Source: Diadophis punctatus similis (lineage: Eukaryota > Chordata > Lepidosauria > Squamata > Dipsadidae). Taken from it: a stretch of DNA of 64,000 nt. A model generated the notes under the pieces. The model made no database searches. It worked only from the letters and a program-made list of their open reading frames with translations, and was not told the DNA's origin. This document shows, piece by piece, positions 23,374 through 35,140 of this stretch. The stretch lies in assembly GCA_023053685.1 (NCBI GenBank), contig JALIGW010000005.1, forward strand, positions 27,534,001 through 27,598,000, written 5' to 3'. The number at the start of each line of letters is the position of its first letter. The stretch's first letter is position 1. The position numbers were made by a program, and so were the translations under genes.

Positions 23374-25545
23374 AGAAAAATTTTAGAAAAACTCAGGACT
23401 TCTGGAAGAAGCAAGGGGTTTTTTTTTTAAAGCAAAAGGATCGCTTTTACTTCTTGTTCTGTGGGTTTTAGTCCCAAGAAAATGCCACCGTCCCTTTTGA
23501 ACAGCTTGGAAAAAAACTGGGATCAAACATAATCTCCGAGTCCCATCAAATCCTCAAAAACAAAACAATAATAAAAGAAAACCCAAAAGAGGGAGAGGAA
23601 AAAGCCCATGCTAGAGGAAATGGCGGTGGCGGTGGGCTTCCCCTACAGAATGGGTGTACTAGATGGGTGTACCCCTACTAGAAGGGGTGATTGCAGGTGT
23701 TCCACTGGACAGAAGGCGCGTATTTAGGTCAGATCCCGAAGCACCCTCTCTGACTTTCTCTTTGTGGCGCTTGTGTCCACAAAGGAGGAGAATAGTCAGC
23801 GGAGAATCGCCCAAGGGAGGAGAAGGATTGGCGGCCAAGGGTATGAGACGAACAATCCTAGACCCCCTTTAGTGTGTAAGGCACAATGGGGACATGTCAT
23901 TAATGTGCACTTCCTTTCAACATCCAGTGTATCTTTAAAACAAAAACAGGAAAATGTTAAGTCTATTTATCAAGGTCATTAAGAAGTTAATTAAACAGCC
24001 AAGTTTATAATTCCAAAGCCACTTTTCCAGCAGTGAGACCCTTGAATTCAATGGGATTTGCTTGTCAATAGACATGGATATGTAATCTTGACTACATTCC
24101 AAGGATTAGATAAGATTCTAATCCACACATTATTTTACTTTCTTCACTTGGGGCACCTATTTTTCAACTATAAAAGTTCTTCAAGAGACTTAATGTCAGA
24201 GTCAAAATAATTAATGCAGTCTAAGAATATTTAATACTAAAATACTTAGTAACAATAAAACCTCATTAAAAAAATGCTAAAATAAATTAATTCGGATAAA
24301 TAGCATAGATTAGTCTCATGTCTTGCCAGTAACTGTAATGGCAGTTTTGAAATTCACAAATCTGAAATAAGCCCATAATCACAATAATTTATTGGGATTG
24401 CCTCCAATTTAAAGAAGGAACACGGCCATCACTTGCATTGAAATTCTGTAAGCGTAGGTTTAGTAGGGGAGGCTTTTATCAAATAAATTCTGATCACAAT
24501 AGAATCAAACATATTTGAATATTTCACAGCAAAGCCTTGATAGTTCAAGATAAAGTTGGGCTCAAATTTTCATCGCCTCATTTTGTAAAGATGAGTCAGT
24601 AATTGAGTTGTACTTTACAATCACTCAGTGCAGATATTCCTCAGCAATAGTCTTGATTGCTAAAGGAAGATAGATTTTATTTTTATTTTTACACTAGCTA
24701 TTATTCATTCCAGGATTGATTGCTTTATCATGAAAAGCGCAATCATTTTTCAGATATGGAATGGAAGGAATATAACTATATCCTGCCTAGAAAAATCCTG
24801 ATCTCAGAGTTAACAGATATAACTGGTATATTATCAAGGGTAATCATTTAAATTATTTAAACATGACTTCCTGAATCAAGTACAATTCTCTGGGTGTCCA
24901 GCATATTAAACCACAAACCATAGTTTAAAAGCAACAATATCATAGTTTACACTGACAGCATAGTTATTCAGTGTTCTTCTGTGCCAGGGCTTCCATTATA
25001 TATTTCTACTCTTTATTTACATTTTTAGGCCTTTAAGGCAGGAGGAGTAAAAAAAAACCACATTTATATCTTCACAAAATCCTGGACCTGAGAGATGTTC
25101 ACTGCCAAATCAATCAGCAAACTTTGTGGCCATGTACCGTAAGCTTGGATTCTGGTTCATTTTGGTCGCAGTCTGTCACGCTTTTGCTCTAATGCAAAAT
25201 TAGAAAGTTGTTTCAATAGTTGCCTTGTATTTTATTCATTTTAATCAACCTGGGTAGCCAAGAAAACAGGAACAGGGAGAATGAATAAACTGAAAAATCT
25301 AAGAGAAGAAAAGTGCTCAAGGAAGAAGTGGATAGCAAAGATGGGATTTTATTTCCAACAGGTGTGGGTATATAGCACACTTTTATATTGTGTGCAAAGA
25401 ACTGTGCAAGGTATGCACGCATTACAAACAAAATGGCCTGAGATCAGGTCAAAAAACGGTAAAGTCAGGATTAAAAATTGATTAATGAAATGAATATCTG
25501 TTGTCTTTAAAAAAAGGCACTCCATTTTTAAAATTAGTATAATCC
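23374..25545. other. Intergenic sequence
   Basis: Apart from the inverted-repeat arm at 23779-23818 nothing is recognised. The part 24180-24900 is repeat-free and dense in TAAT-type motifs. Confidence 0.45.
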
Positions 25546-25586
25546 TGTGTGTGTGTGTGTGTGTGTACGCGCGTGCACGCGCGCAT

Positions 25587-25647
<61 letters not shown>

Positions 25648-25648
25648 C
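25546..25648 (+). repeat. Alternating purine/pyrimidine tract (TG)n-(CG)n-(CA)n
   Basis: 103 bp without a break in alternation: TG repeats, a CG-rich centre (25567-25587), then CA repeats. Because TG and CA arms face each other, the tract is also roughly self-complementary. Confidence 0.97.
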
Positions 25649-26530
25649 TCTACAACCATGGGGATGGGGAGAGAAATAATCAAAACAGACTTAGATTGCA
25701 GAAAGAATACAATGCATAATCTGCATAGGATAAATTATCTATCCCAGACACACATCCTCTACATTCCTAGTGGGACAAAAGCAGAGCAAGGATACTATAG
25801 TAGGCTTCTCTCCAATTCCTGAAGCAAGGGAAAATTCCTTTTCTCCCTACATTACTTCCATTTCGGCCACTTGCTTGCAACATTTACACTCCCTACTCAC
25901 TTTCAACAGTGTCTTCCTCTTTTATATAGTCTCAGAAACAAGAAGAGACCTCAATAAGCACTCTCACTTTCGTCTCCTGTCAAACTCAGGATTCTGGCTT
26001 CTCATTCTTCCCATGCTCACTTTCGGGGTATTTATGTTCATTACTGCACCCGTGGCCCCTTTGCTTCCTTTCAATAACATCTTCCTTTGTTATTCTACTG
26101 TCACTTCAGGTAAGAACTACCACTCCCTTCCCCTTACGTAGGTATTTATTTTGCAGGTGGAGAAGATCTTGGATAAACATGGTGTCTCTAAATCAAGGTT
26201 TGGCTGCTGTATATGTGGGAACTCCAAAGAGGGTTTCAATACTGTACTTAGTTAAAGTTACAACAAGCCATGGTTTGCACTATGTCACAATACAGAGTGA
26301 GCATAAAATAAGAGATTGTAAATTGACTACTGAGAGCAGAATAAGTTCTGCTTTCCCAAGTTTGAAAACAATGATGCAGCAAATGAAATATGTAGTAAGA
26401 TCTCCAGCAGCAGCAGCAGCAACAGTAGTAAACTGAAGATGTTGAAATGGAGATGCCAAGTAATGTGGGCATAGGAAGGTACCATGAGTTCTTCAAGTTT
26501 CTAAGTCAAGGATTGCAAATCCAGATCCAA
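25649..26530. other. Intergenic sequence, nothing recognised
   Basis: A short CAG run lies at 26404-26421. A hydrophobic 123-codon plus-strand frame at 25770-26141 has no recognisable family and is not called. Confidence 0.4.
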
Positions 26531-26788
26531 GTAGTTTATTTATTTATTATTAGTGAGATTTATATACCGCCTCATAGTGCAAGCACTCTGTAAGCGATTT
26601 ACACCATTAAGCAATGTATATATTTACATTGCCCCCAACAATCTGGGTCCTCATTTTACCTACCTCGGAAGGATGGAAGGCTGAGTCAACCTTGAGCCGG
26701 TGAGATTTGAACAGCTGAACTCAAATGATCATAGTCAGCTAAAGTAGCCTGCAGTACTGCTCTCTAACCGCTGCGCCACCTCGGCTCA
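26531..26788 (-). mobile_element. tRNA-derived SINE (Squam1/Sauria type), full length
   Basis: The minus strand reads GAGCCGAGGTGGCGCAGCGG with a B box TGTTCAAATCTCACCGG and the usual body. The tail on the left is ATTTATTTATTATTA. The best preserved head of this family, with the 56879 copy. Confidence 0.92.
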
Positions 26789-27292
26789 TTGTACAGTAGT
26801 TGCTGTACAACAACACTAACTACTCATCCTAGTTATTACATTAGTTAGGAAAGGTGAACAAACTTATTTTGTAACGTTTTACCCGTCAAAATATAGTATA
26901 AATTCTCTCCGGAGAAGCCAGTCCATTCTCTAGTTCAAGCCTTTAGCTGAGGATAAGTTTTGTTTTTGAAAAACTGGCATCCATAAAACCCATGCCTAAG
27001 CAATCAACTGTTTAATGCTCATGCAATAAAATATTCCAGAGTGGATTTTTTTTCATTTTTTAAAAATAAATTTGCTTCTATTCAGATCATTCCCAAAACT
27101 ACCCCAGGTCAGACTGATCCTGCATTCAGATATGTCGTATCTGCTTGTATTCATATTATTCCAAGTGCTACTATTGATTAGACTGACTCTGCAGTCTGAA
27201 GGTTGATGATGAAGAAGGTACATATCTTGAAGCACATGTGTCATCTTCAATATATTCTAATTACTATAGTAATATATGGGTTATGGCTTTTT
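26789..27292. other. Intergenic sequence, nothing recognised
   Basis: No supported feature. Confidence 0.45.
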
Positions 27293-27496
27293 CCAATATA
27301 GCAATAGCACTTAGACTTATACAGCCCTCTCTAAGCGGTTTACAGAGTTCAGCATATTGCCCCCAACAATCTGGGTCCTCATTTTACCGACCTAAGAAGG
27401 ATGGAAGGCTGAGTCAACCTTGAGCAGGTGAGATTTGAACAGCTGAACTGCTGAACTGCAGTGCTGCACTTTAACCACTGCGCCACCTCCGCTCTT
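27293..27496 (-). mobile_element. tRNA-derived SINE (Squam1/Sauria type)
   Basis: Reverse copy with the tail AGCAATAGCACTTAGACTTA on the left and head ACCACTGCGCCACCTCCGC on the right. Confidence 0.9.
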
Positions 27497-28209
27497 GCAA
27501 ATAGGCTACCTCCAGAAGATAAGAGTTGGGTTTCCTTACATTTGTTACCTGCTTTCTCTCTCCTTTGGTATTTATGCTATATTCCACACAGAGTCACAGC
27601 AGCCTATTCTGCTTACAAAGCTATGCTTAGACTTTTGATGCTACAAGAAGAGAGATAATAAAACAACAGAAGAAAGTGGCTTCTGCAACTGTTAAAAGCA
27701 TCTCTTTTTCTCTTCCTGATACAATGACACATATCTTCCAGGTCTAATCTTTGGAACTGCCATTAGTTTCTTCAAAAAAAAAAAAACTAGAGTCACAACT
27801 CCACTAGATAGATTTTGTCTTTAGAGACTAAAGAAGGAAAAGGCTATTTTGGATATAACTATTATTCACCCAGCAACACACCTTCAATAGCATTTCTCAA
27901 GAGAAGTTTCTTTCTGCAGCTTTGGGACTTCTGGGGTTCCCCAGACTTTCCTGCATAGTTGCATGACCTACAATCTCACAGAAACCACAGGGGGAAATGC
28001 CTTCTGCCTTCAGACTCCTTAAGAAGAAAATTGCAAAGGGATATGAATGACATATCAGAAGAGTGGGAATGTATGTAAGTAATTTGGTAAGGTAAGAAGC
28101 AGCACATGGTCCGTGATGCAGCACATAATTCATACATGGTCTATGAAGCACATAATTTTATGGTCTACAAAAATTTATATTCTATTACTTCTAGAAATAC
28201 AAAGAGAAC
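27497..28209. other. Intergenic sequence, nothing recognised
   Basis: No supported feature. Confidence 0.45.
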
Positions 28210-28217
28210 TTCTAGAG

Positions 28218-28352
28218 CAGTGTTTCCCAACCTTGGCAACTTGAAGATGTCTGGACTTCAACTCCCAGAATTCCCCAGCCAGCTTTGCTGGCTGGGGAAT
28301 TCTGGGAGTTGAAGTCTAGACATCTTCAAGTTGCCAAGGTTGGGAAACACTG
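28218..28352. mobile_element. Palindromic hAT-type MITE, 135 bp
   Basis: The element is an inverted repeat along almost its whole length: arms of about 65 bp differ at one position around a short TTTGCT-like centre. It starts CAGTGTTTCCCAACC and ends GGGAAACACTG. Both flanks are ttctagag (28210-28217, 28353-28360), an exact 8-bp duplication. Older relatives are at 30489-30623 and 45306-45438. Confidence 0.95.
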
Positions 28353-28360
28353 TTCTAGAG

Positions 28361-29600
28361 GAACAAATAGAGATAGTAGGCGTGTGACACAGTGCTTTTC
28401 TTCCTTTGGTGAGGTGCTTTGCTTTAACATGCTGAGATAGGACAGCTGGCATCCTAAATTAGCCATAAAGTCCAGATTTTTAAAAAGTTTGTCTCCTCTT
28501 TCCGCATGAATGATAGGCTCCTTTGTCAGCCACGGATCTGGAGCTACACAGATAATAGAAAGACTAGGGAGATATTTCATTGATCTATTACTCATTAAGG
28601 ATACTATCCCACCATCAAGATATTCAATAGTGTTTTATTTACACTGTTGTAAATAAGCAAAGTTTTTTCAGGAGTCCTAAAATATTGAGAAAATAATATT
28701 TTCTTGTAAGAAAGCATCTAGATAAACCAAAGAACGGAGACATGATTTTTTTAAAACTATAAGTCTAAATGTAAATTTTAAAATCCGTGACAAATACCTG
28801 ACTCACTCAGTGGTCTGATCACTACTAAAGAAAAAGATTATGCCCTGTAAGTGGCTTACACTTTGTACTAAATTATTATTTATTTTATTAATGAAGAAAT
28901 CATTCTAAAGAACAAAATAACCTCCCCTTCTTGATGTCAAGAAAGATGAAGGAAATCTGAAGAACATGTGAAAAAAACTAATCTGTAGGACATGTTTTCA
29001 GAAAAAAATAATCAAGGGCAAATAGTCAGTTTGCAAACTACCTGGTTACATTAATTTCATCAGGCCAATATATTAATTATTTCTTCAGGCTTCATAACCT
29101 TCCAAATAAGAGAACGGTTCCCACTTCTACCTGATTTTTATATAACTGTCTGTGAAATTCTTATGCCTTGCTGAAATGGATAGCCATTGTGGCCATTAAA
29201 GTATCTGTGTTGCCTTGGCAGGGTTACTATAAAGAATTATGACATTCCACACACTGTACTTTATGAAACCTCCAATGCGGTGTAAGGGCTTGGGGCCCCC
29301 TTGTGTCCCCAAATGATACTGCAAAAATGTGAATACAGGACTCTAACTGTGGTCTTCTTCATCATTGTCATGATACAGCTTACTAGATGTTATTACAGAA
29401 GGCTGCTAATATAAGAATACACTTACAAGACAACAGATAATGAGGAACCTTTCTTGTAAGATCCTTGAGAGATGGTCACCCATTAATACATGCTGAGAGG
29501 AGAAGTTGCATTTATTCCTATCTTCTCGGTGCAGATCCTAATCCTATTAATCTACTTGTGAGAAGACATTTTGCTGCCCATTTGCATTTATTTGGTTTGA
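28361..29600. other. Intergenic sequence, nothing recognised
   Basis: No supported feature. Confidence 0.45.
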
Positions 29601-29605
29601 TCCCA

Positions 29606-29653
29606 ATTTTCTTTCTTTCTTTCATTCATTCATTCATTCATTCATTCATTCAT
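29606..29653 (+). repeat. (CTTT)n/(CATT)n microsatellite
   Basis: A few TTTC units followed by about eight CATT units. Confidence 0.9.
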
Positions 29654-30082
29654 ACATTTGTGTGTGTATTCTTTTAAATATAACAATACTTAAATGTGTA
29701 GTGTGGAGGTTGTTTAAGAGATTCAGCTATCATTTTTAGACCATTTTCATGGAACTTGTTTTCAATTTTTTTCAAACAAATTGTCTTGCATTTCACAAAT
29801 TCTTCCTATCTAGGGTCTTAAAGACATCTAATGCAATCTTATTTCTACTGTTATCCCATTGCTAAGGATAATATGGAACCCACAGCAAAAGATCAGGTAT
29901 TTTCTGCTATGCACCCAAAGTATCTTGCTTATACATATATGGCTTGGTAATTTGGATGACTGACAGTGCATAAAATTTACTTTTTGCATTACACTGATTT
30001 GCTATCTTTATTGCCCTGTCAGTTATATGTTATATATGGGGGTATAAGGCACTATGGACTTATGAGTTGTGGAGAGAGTAGG

Positions 30083-30084
<2 letters not shown>

Positions 30085-30121
<37 letters not shown>

Positions 30122-30148
30122 CGTGCATGTGTGTGTGTGTGTGTGTGT
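30085..30148 (+). repeat. (GT)n microsatellite
   Basis: GT run with a short GCGTGCGTGCA interruption. Confidence 0.95.
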
Positions 30149-30488
30149 TTGTTTTAGGAATGAAGGAAAGAATAAAGGGTTAGTGACCATGAAATTGAAA
30201 AAGAAATAAACAAGGGTTTGTGGAGCTATGTTTCAAAGAGAGGTAGAGATTAAAGAGATCCCTTCACAAAAATAACTCTGAATTTCTGTTTGACGTTTCA
30301 TCTATCTTTTGTTCTTGCTGCTTTGCTTTTCTCTGTCTATATGGGTTTATAAACATTCCAGCAGCCATTTTTGTGTGTGTGTGAACTCTTCCTCCTTCTC
30401 TTGATTGGTACTTGATTACTGTTACATTTCATTTTATCACATTATAAATTTGGCGACTGCCTAAAGAGACAGATGTAGTTGTATAGTG

Positions 30489-30623
30489 CAGTATTTCCAA
30501 AGCTCAGCCGTTTTAAGAAGTGAGGACTTCAACTCCCAGAAATCCCCATACAGCCATGCTGGCTGGAGACTTCTGGGAATTGAAGTCCACACCTCTTAAA
30601 ATGGCTGAGGTTGAGAAACATTG
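30489..30623. mobile_element. Palindromic hAT-type MITE, older copy
   Basis: Same family and same 135-bp length as 28218-28352. The flanks are gtatagtg (30481-30488) and atatagtg (30624-30631), 7 of 8 matching. The arms have diverged. Confidence 0.88.
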
Positions 30624-30631
30624 ATATAGTG

Positions 30632-31669
30632 GCCTAGATTTGGATATCTTTCTTCCCAAGTACCAGAGTAGCCCAAATCTATATTGAATCGCATGCCAGT
30701 TATTTAGTTACTTGATTTATGAGTTACCTTTCTATTCACACTGAACACTCAATGCACCTTACATCTTAAAGGATAAAAATCATTAAAACACAAAGAATAA
30801 AATCTGGTAATACCTTGGAAGGAATTTTGTGACTTCTTGCTAAGTAAGAACCTGGTAAACTGGACAATTTGCTCAGTGAATTTCTTGATCTGCCTGATTT
30901 TCTCAAATAGCACAAGAAGAAAGAGGAGGATGAGAAGGAGAAGGAGATTATCCATGGATCAAAAATGACTTACCAAGTTATTAGTGTGAAATGCTGGTTT
31001 GAACAAAGCAACTGGTGCATTTACAAGTGCTTAAATGTAATTAACAGAAGCCTACTTTAAATTCTGGTTTGTAATACTAATTTGTTAATCAATATGGTAA
31101 TCTCGTTAATATTGTTTAATACAACAAGCTTGGCAATTGCTGCTGGCTAGATGCCTCTAAGAAGTCTTTAAAAACTACAACAAAAGAGAAACCTTAGAAC
31201 TTATCCTTTGCTGGAGAAATTACTTTTCTCAGAGAAAAAGGAAATAAAAATAAAAAGTCTATAGAGATTTTTGTGGACAACAGAAAAATGTAATTAAAAT
31301 GCTGTAAAGAATGGCTCGATTTTGTTCATCTAAGCCAGAATCTCATGTGTAAATGAATTTAAACATGTCCTGATTGGCTTTATTCCATCTCTGTTTGACA
31401 GCTGCTGCAGGAAAAGAGAATAAGAATCACATAATATTGTCAATTTTAACTAAAATCCCTATTCTATCAGGAAAGCCAAGATTTTAAACACTGATGTGAT
31501 GCCAGACAAAATCTTTATCCAGAGGATTCCTACTTATCATAAAGCAATGATGAGTTTGGAAATGACATTTCATCATTTCCCCCTAACAATGCTGGGGCTT
31601 TATTCTGCTAGAATTCAAAATTTAAATCATTGTCCCCACTTTCTCACATATATATGTATATATAGGCAT
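30632..31669. other. Intergenic sequence, nothing recognised
   Basis: No supported feature. Confidence 0.45.
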
Positions 31670-31971
<302 letters not shown>

Positions 31972-32097
31972 CTAATGATCCTGTTGACTCCATCCAGGTA
32001 CCTCATGCTTACATTTTTGAGCATAGAATGGTAGCTTGATAACAAAACTGCTTTTTTCTGTTTCTTCACAATTGTTTCTATAACCATTATTATTGAG

Positions 32098-32195
32098 TGT
32101 GATCCAGTGCTTTACAGAGTCAGCATATTGCCTCCAACAATCTGGGTCCTAATTTTACCGACTTTGGAAGGATGAAAGGCTGACTCAATCTGAAA
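32098..32195 (-). mobile_element. tRNA-derived SINE, fragment
   Basis: Body only (AGAGTCAGCATATTGCCTCC to GGCTGACTCAATC); head and tail are missing. It meets the pentanucleotide repeat on the right. Confidence 0.8.
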
Positions 32196-32347
32196 AATTA
32201 AATTAAATTAAATAATTAAATTAAATTAAATTAAATTAAATTAAATTAAATTAAATTAAATTAAATTAAATTAAATTAAATTAAATTAAATTAAATTAAA
32301 TTAAATTAAATTAAATTAAATTAAATTAAATTAAATTAAATTAAATT
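32196..32347 (+). repeat. (AAATT)n microsatellite, about 150 bp
   Basis: Pentamer array with one shortened unit near 32213. Confidence 0.97.
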
Positions 32348-32669
32348 ATAAAAGGAGGAAACAGATTACCTAGTTACTTCTTAGTTAGATGATGTATATG
32401 TTTTCTGTAGTTGACAAAAATTTTGAAACCTATCGAGTTGGCCTCTTTAGTAGTATTCCGTCATAAAAGAGAAGAGCTAGATAATGAAAAGGGACAATGA
32501 AAAACACATTCAAGTATTCTAGCACTGGAAACATATTTGTGTCAATCTTAGGCTTCATCAATTTTTATGGATAAATAAAAGCAGTATTATATTATTTAAT
32601 TTAGCTCTCATTCCGTCATATAAAATGAAAAGCCAAAATAAAATAACAAAATATAACAAAATAAAAGAA

Positions 32670-32752
32670 CATCAAACTGTCTACTGTGGACCTCACCCCA
32701 TTCCTAAGAGGTCTGAAAAGGGGGCATGCATAAGCACACCAGTGTGCCTACA
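32670..32752 (+). mobile_element. LINE tail interrupted by an LTR (left part)
   Basis: The sequence AACTGTCTACTGTGGACCTC through CACACCAGTGTGCCTAC matches the ORF2 end and 3' UTR start of the family at 34490-34947 and 38838-39141. It resumes at 33365. Confidence 0.85.
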
Positions 32753-33364
32753 TGTTGTGGCCCACCAGCGGCCAGCAGATTCGGACAGTGAGGAGGTTGG
32801 GGAGGAACATGGGCCAGTCCTGGAATCTGGGAAAGGCTCGGATGACGGCTCTGTGTCGGAGGCAGAGGCAGAGAAGTGGCCAAAGCCATCTGGCAGTTAT
32901 CAGCTGCCTCCAGAGTCAAACATCAGCGAGGCAGAGGAACAGCTGGAGCCTGTTCCCAGTGTGTGCATGCACAGAGTTGCCAGATGAAGGGAACAAGGGT
33001 TGACTTGGGAGTAAGGCCACAGGTGGACAATGAATGGCCTCTTCCATAAGAAATAAAAGAGGAGCAAAAGGGGAGTGGGCTTTTGCAGGAAACAATCCGT
33101 TTGTTCAATTCATGAGGGTGAAGATCTGTTCCTGACTTCTTGCCAAGTAATTGTTGCTACAGTGTGGCATGTGGAAGATAACGGCCTGGCAACTCTCCAA
33201 GCCTGATAAAGGTCTGTAGTTGTGAAAGCTCATTAAAGACTGTTTGCCGGGACTTTGCTGGAGAGGAATTCTCCACCCAAATAACCAAAATAAAACCTAA
33301 ATAAAAGAGGTTTTATCGGGGCGAGGAGTCTGCTTCGTGGTTTGGGAAAACCTAGGTCAGAACA
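32753..33364 (+). mobile_element. Solo LTR, 612 bp, inserted in a LINE tail
   Basis: It starts TGTTGTGGCCCACC and ends GGTCAGAACA (TG..CA). Target duplication: ctaca at 32748-32752 and ctacc at 33365-33369, 4 of 5 identical. The LINE reads through cleanly once the LTR is ignored. Several AATAAA-like polyadenylation signals lie in the right third (33050, 33290-33305). An acidic plus-strand frame in the left half belongs to the LTR. Gypsy or ERV origin is not settled. Confidence 0.85.
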
Positions 33365-33480
33365 CTACCGTCCCTCTCTTACTGTCCCCATTTATCTGTA
33401 CTTACTTCCTTTGTTTATGTTTATACCTATACCTATACCTGCTATCTTGTACATGTTTGACAAATAAATAAATAAATAAA
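33365..33480 (+). mobile_element. LINE tail interrupted by an LTR (right part)
   Basis: It continues with CTACCGTCCCTCTCTTACTG and the terminal TGTTTGACAAATAAATAAAT, as in the uninterrupted copy at 39120. Confidence 0.85.
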
Positions 33481-34488
33481 CATTCATAAAAGCATAATGT
33501 ATTTATTCCAGAACTCTCCAAAACTGTAATTAGATTATCTAATGTATGCTAGACATTGAAACTTCCACTTGATTTTAATGTTGTCATCATTATTTTGAAG
33601 AATGCCATAGCCTTCCGGGGGGGAAAAAAACATCCCACTTAATTTATTGCTTTGCACTATTGTACAAGTTCAGCTAATTCTCATGATCAATAATAATAAA
33701 ACTGTCCACTGTGGTTATGTAGCAACTAACATGCTCTAGGTTCAAATACAGTAATAAAATATTTTCTTTTTAATCTTAGTAATGGTTATAGCAAATAATT
33801 TCTGCTTGCCCTGAATGGGTAGAACAGCCATGTACATTTCTGATTAGGTCTTTAAAAAAATCAATTTCCATACTGCCCTCAGAACAATGTAAGCTACTAA
33901 AATCAAACAATCTGCAAAATGAATTATTTTACACTTGTACTCCATTTTATTGGCCATCACTTTGGGAAAAGCATACAATCTGTTAGTATCATATCCCATT
34001 TTTAAATGTGTAGATAGACAGATAAATATCTGTTTCCTAGAACATGTGGAAATGACAGTGCAATACATTGCAGTGATAGAAAAAATATCCATTTTTCACT
34101 CAGAAACACAAATTTGTGTAAATGCAGCAAGACCAAAGATGGAGGAAGGAACATTGTTTAAAAGGAGAACAATAGGTCCAAAAGCACCAAATATATCAAA
34201 TGTACTTAAAAATGTACTCCTCCATCCCGATCCTCTCCCCCCCCCCAGCCATACTTAAATAGGAACTACTACGGATGCCCAAAATATGTACAGTGGGTTG
34301 TATTAGTCCCTGACGTCTCTACCTGAATTGTATTAATTTAGACTCTTTTATACTGGATGCATATCAGGAAGGCTTTGGAGATTAAAGATGAATCCAGCTG
34401 GCAAGCCTGCTTTAAAATTTGGCATCCATTCTTCCTGCTGCCAGACAAACGCTTGACATGTATATAAGTCTCTGCTGCCTTTTTGAAA
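33481..34488. other. Intergenic sequence, nothing recognised
   Basis: No supported feature. Confidence 0.45.
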
Positions 34489-34489
34489 A

Positions 34490-34947
34490 AAGCAGACCAA
34501 TGCCATATCGGACATTAATACAATTGAGCAGGTCCAGAGGTATTTCACAAGAAGAATACTCCACTCCTCTGCTCACAATAGAATACCTTAAGCCACCAGG
34601 CTTGAAATTTTGGGCTTGGACTACGCCGCCTATGTCTGACCTAAGCATAGTACACAAAATTGTCTGCTACAACGTCCTACCTGTCAACAACTACTTCAGG
34701 TTCAACTGCAATAATACACAGACAAACAATAGATACAAACTCAAGGTAAACCACTCCAAACTCGATTGCAGAAAATACGACTTCAACAATAGAGTGGTCA
34801 ATGCCTGGAATGCTCTACCTGATATCATTTTTACTTCCTCAAACCCCCATAGCTTCAACCTTAAACTGTCTACCGTGGATCTCACATCATTCCTAAGAGG
34901 TCTGTAAGGGGGCGTGCATAAGCGCACCAGCGTGCCTACCGTCCCTT
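34490..34947 (+). mobile_element. CR1/L2-group LINE, ORF2 C-terminal part
   Basis: Plus frame with NRVVNAWNALPDIIFTSSNP and FNLKLSTVDLTSFLRGL at its end, preceded by a QVQRYFTRR-like segment. The 3' UTR is cut after GCCTACCGTCCC, where a truncated MITE begins. Confidence 0.85.
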
Positions 34948-34949
34948 TT

Positions 34950-35138
34950 TTCCCCCTTGTGCTAATCAGGCTGTGCTGAAACTGAAAGTGAAAGTGAAAC
35001 AGACTGTTTTCTGTTTGCTGCAAGGAGGCAAATTGCTGGGAGGCAGAGGCAGAGGCAGATTTTTTTCCTTGTTTTCCTCCCCCAAAAAGGTAGGTGCATC
35101 CTATAGTCCAGAAAGTCTTATACTCCAAAAAAATATGG
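34950..35138. mobile_element. Right part of the 3269-3783 MITE family
   Basis: It matches that element from GTGCTGAAACTGAA-like sequence to TTATACTCCAAAAAAATATG with TA at 35139. The left half is missing, so the junction with the LINE is a deletion boundary. Confidence 0.7.
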
Positions 35139-35140
35139 TA

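Noticed and set aside
23206..23430. Frame with a poly-Asp run
   Set aside because: LINE tail in reverse followed by a GAT microsatellite.
25770..26141. Hydrophobic 123-codon frame resembling a membrane protein
   Set aside because: No family recognised and no splice or promoter context; hydrophobic bias follows from T-rich sequence.
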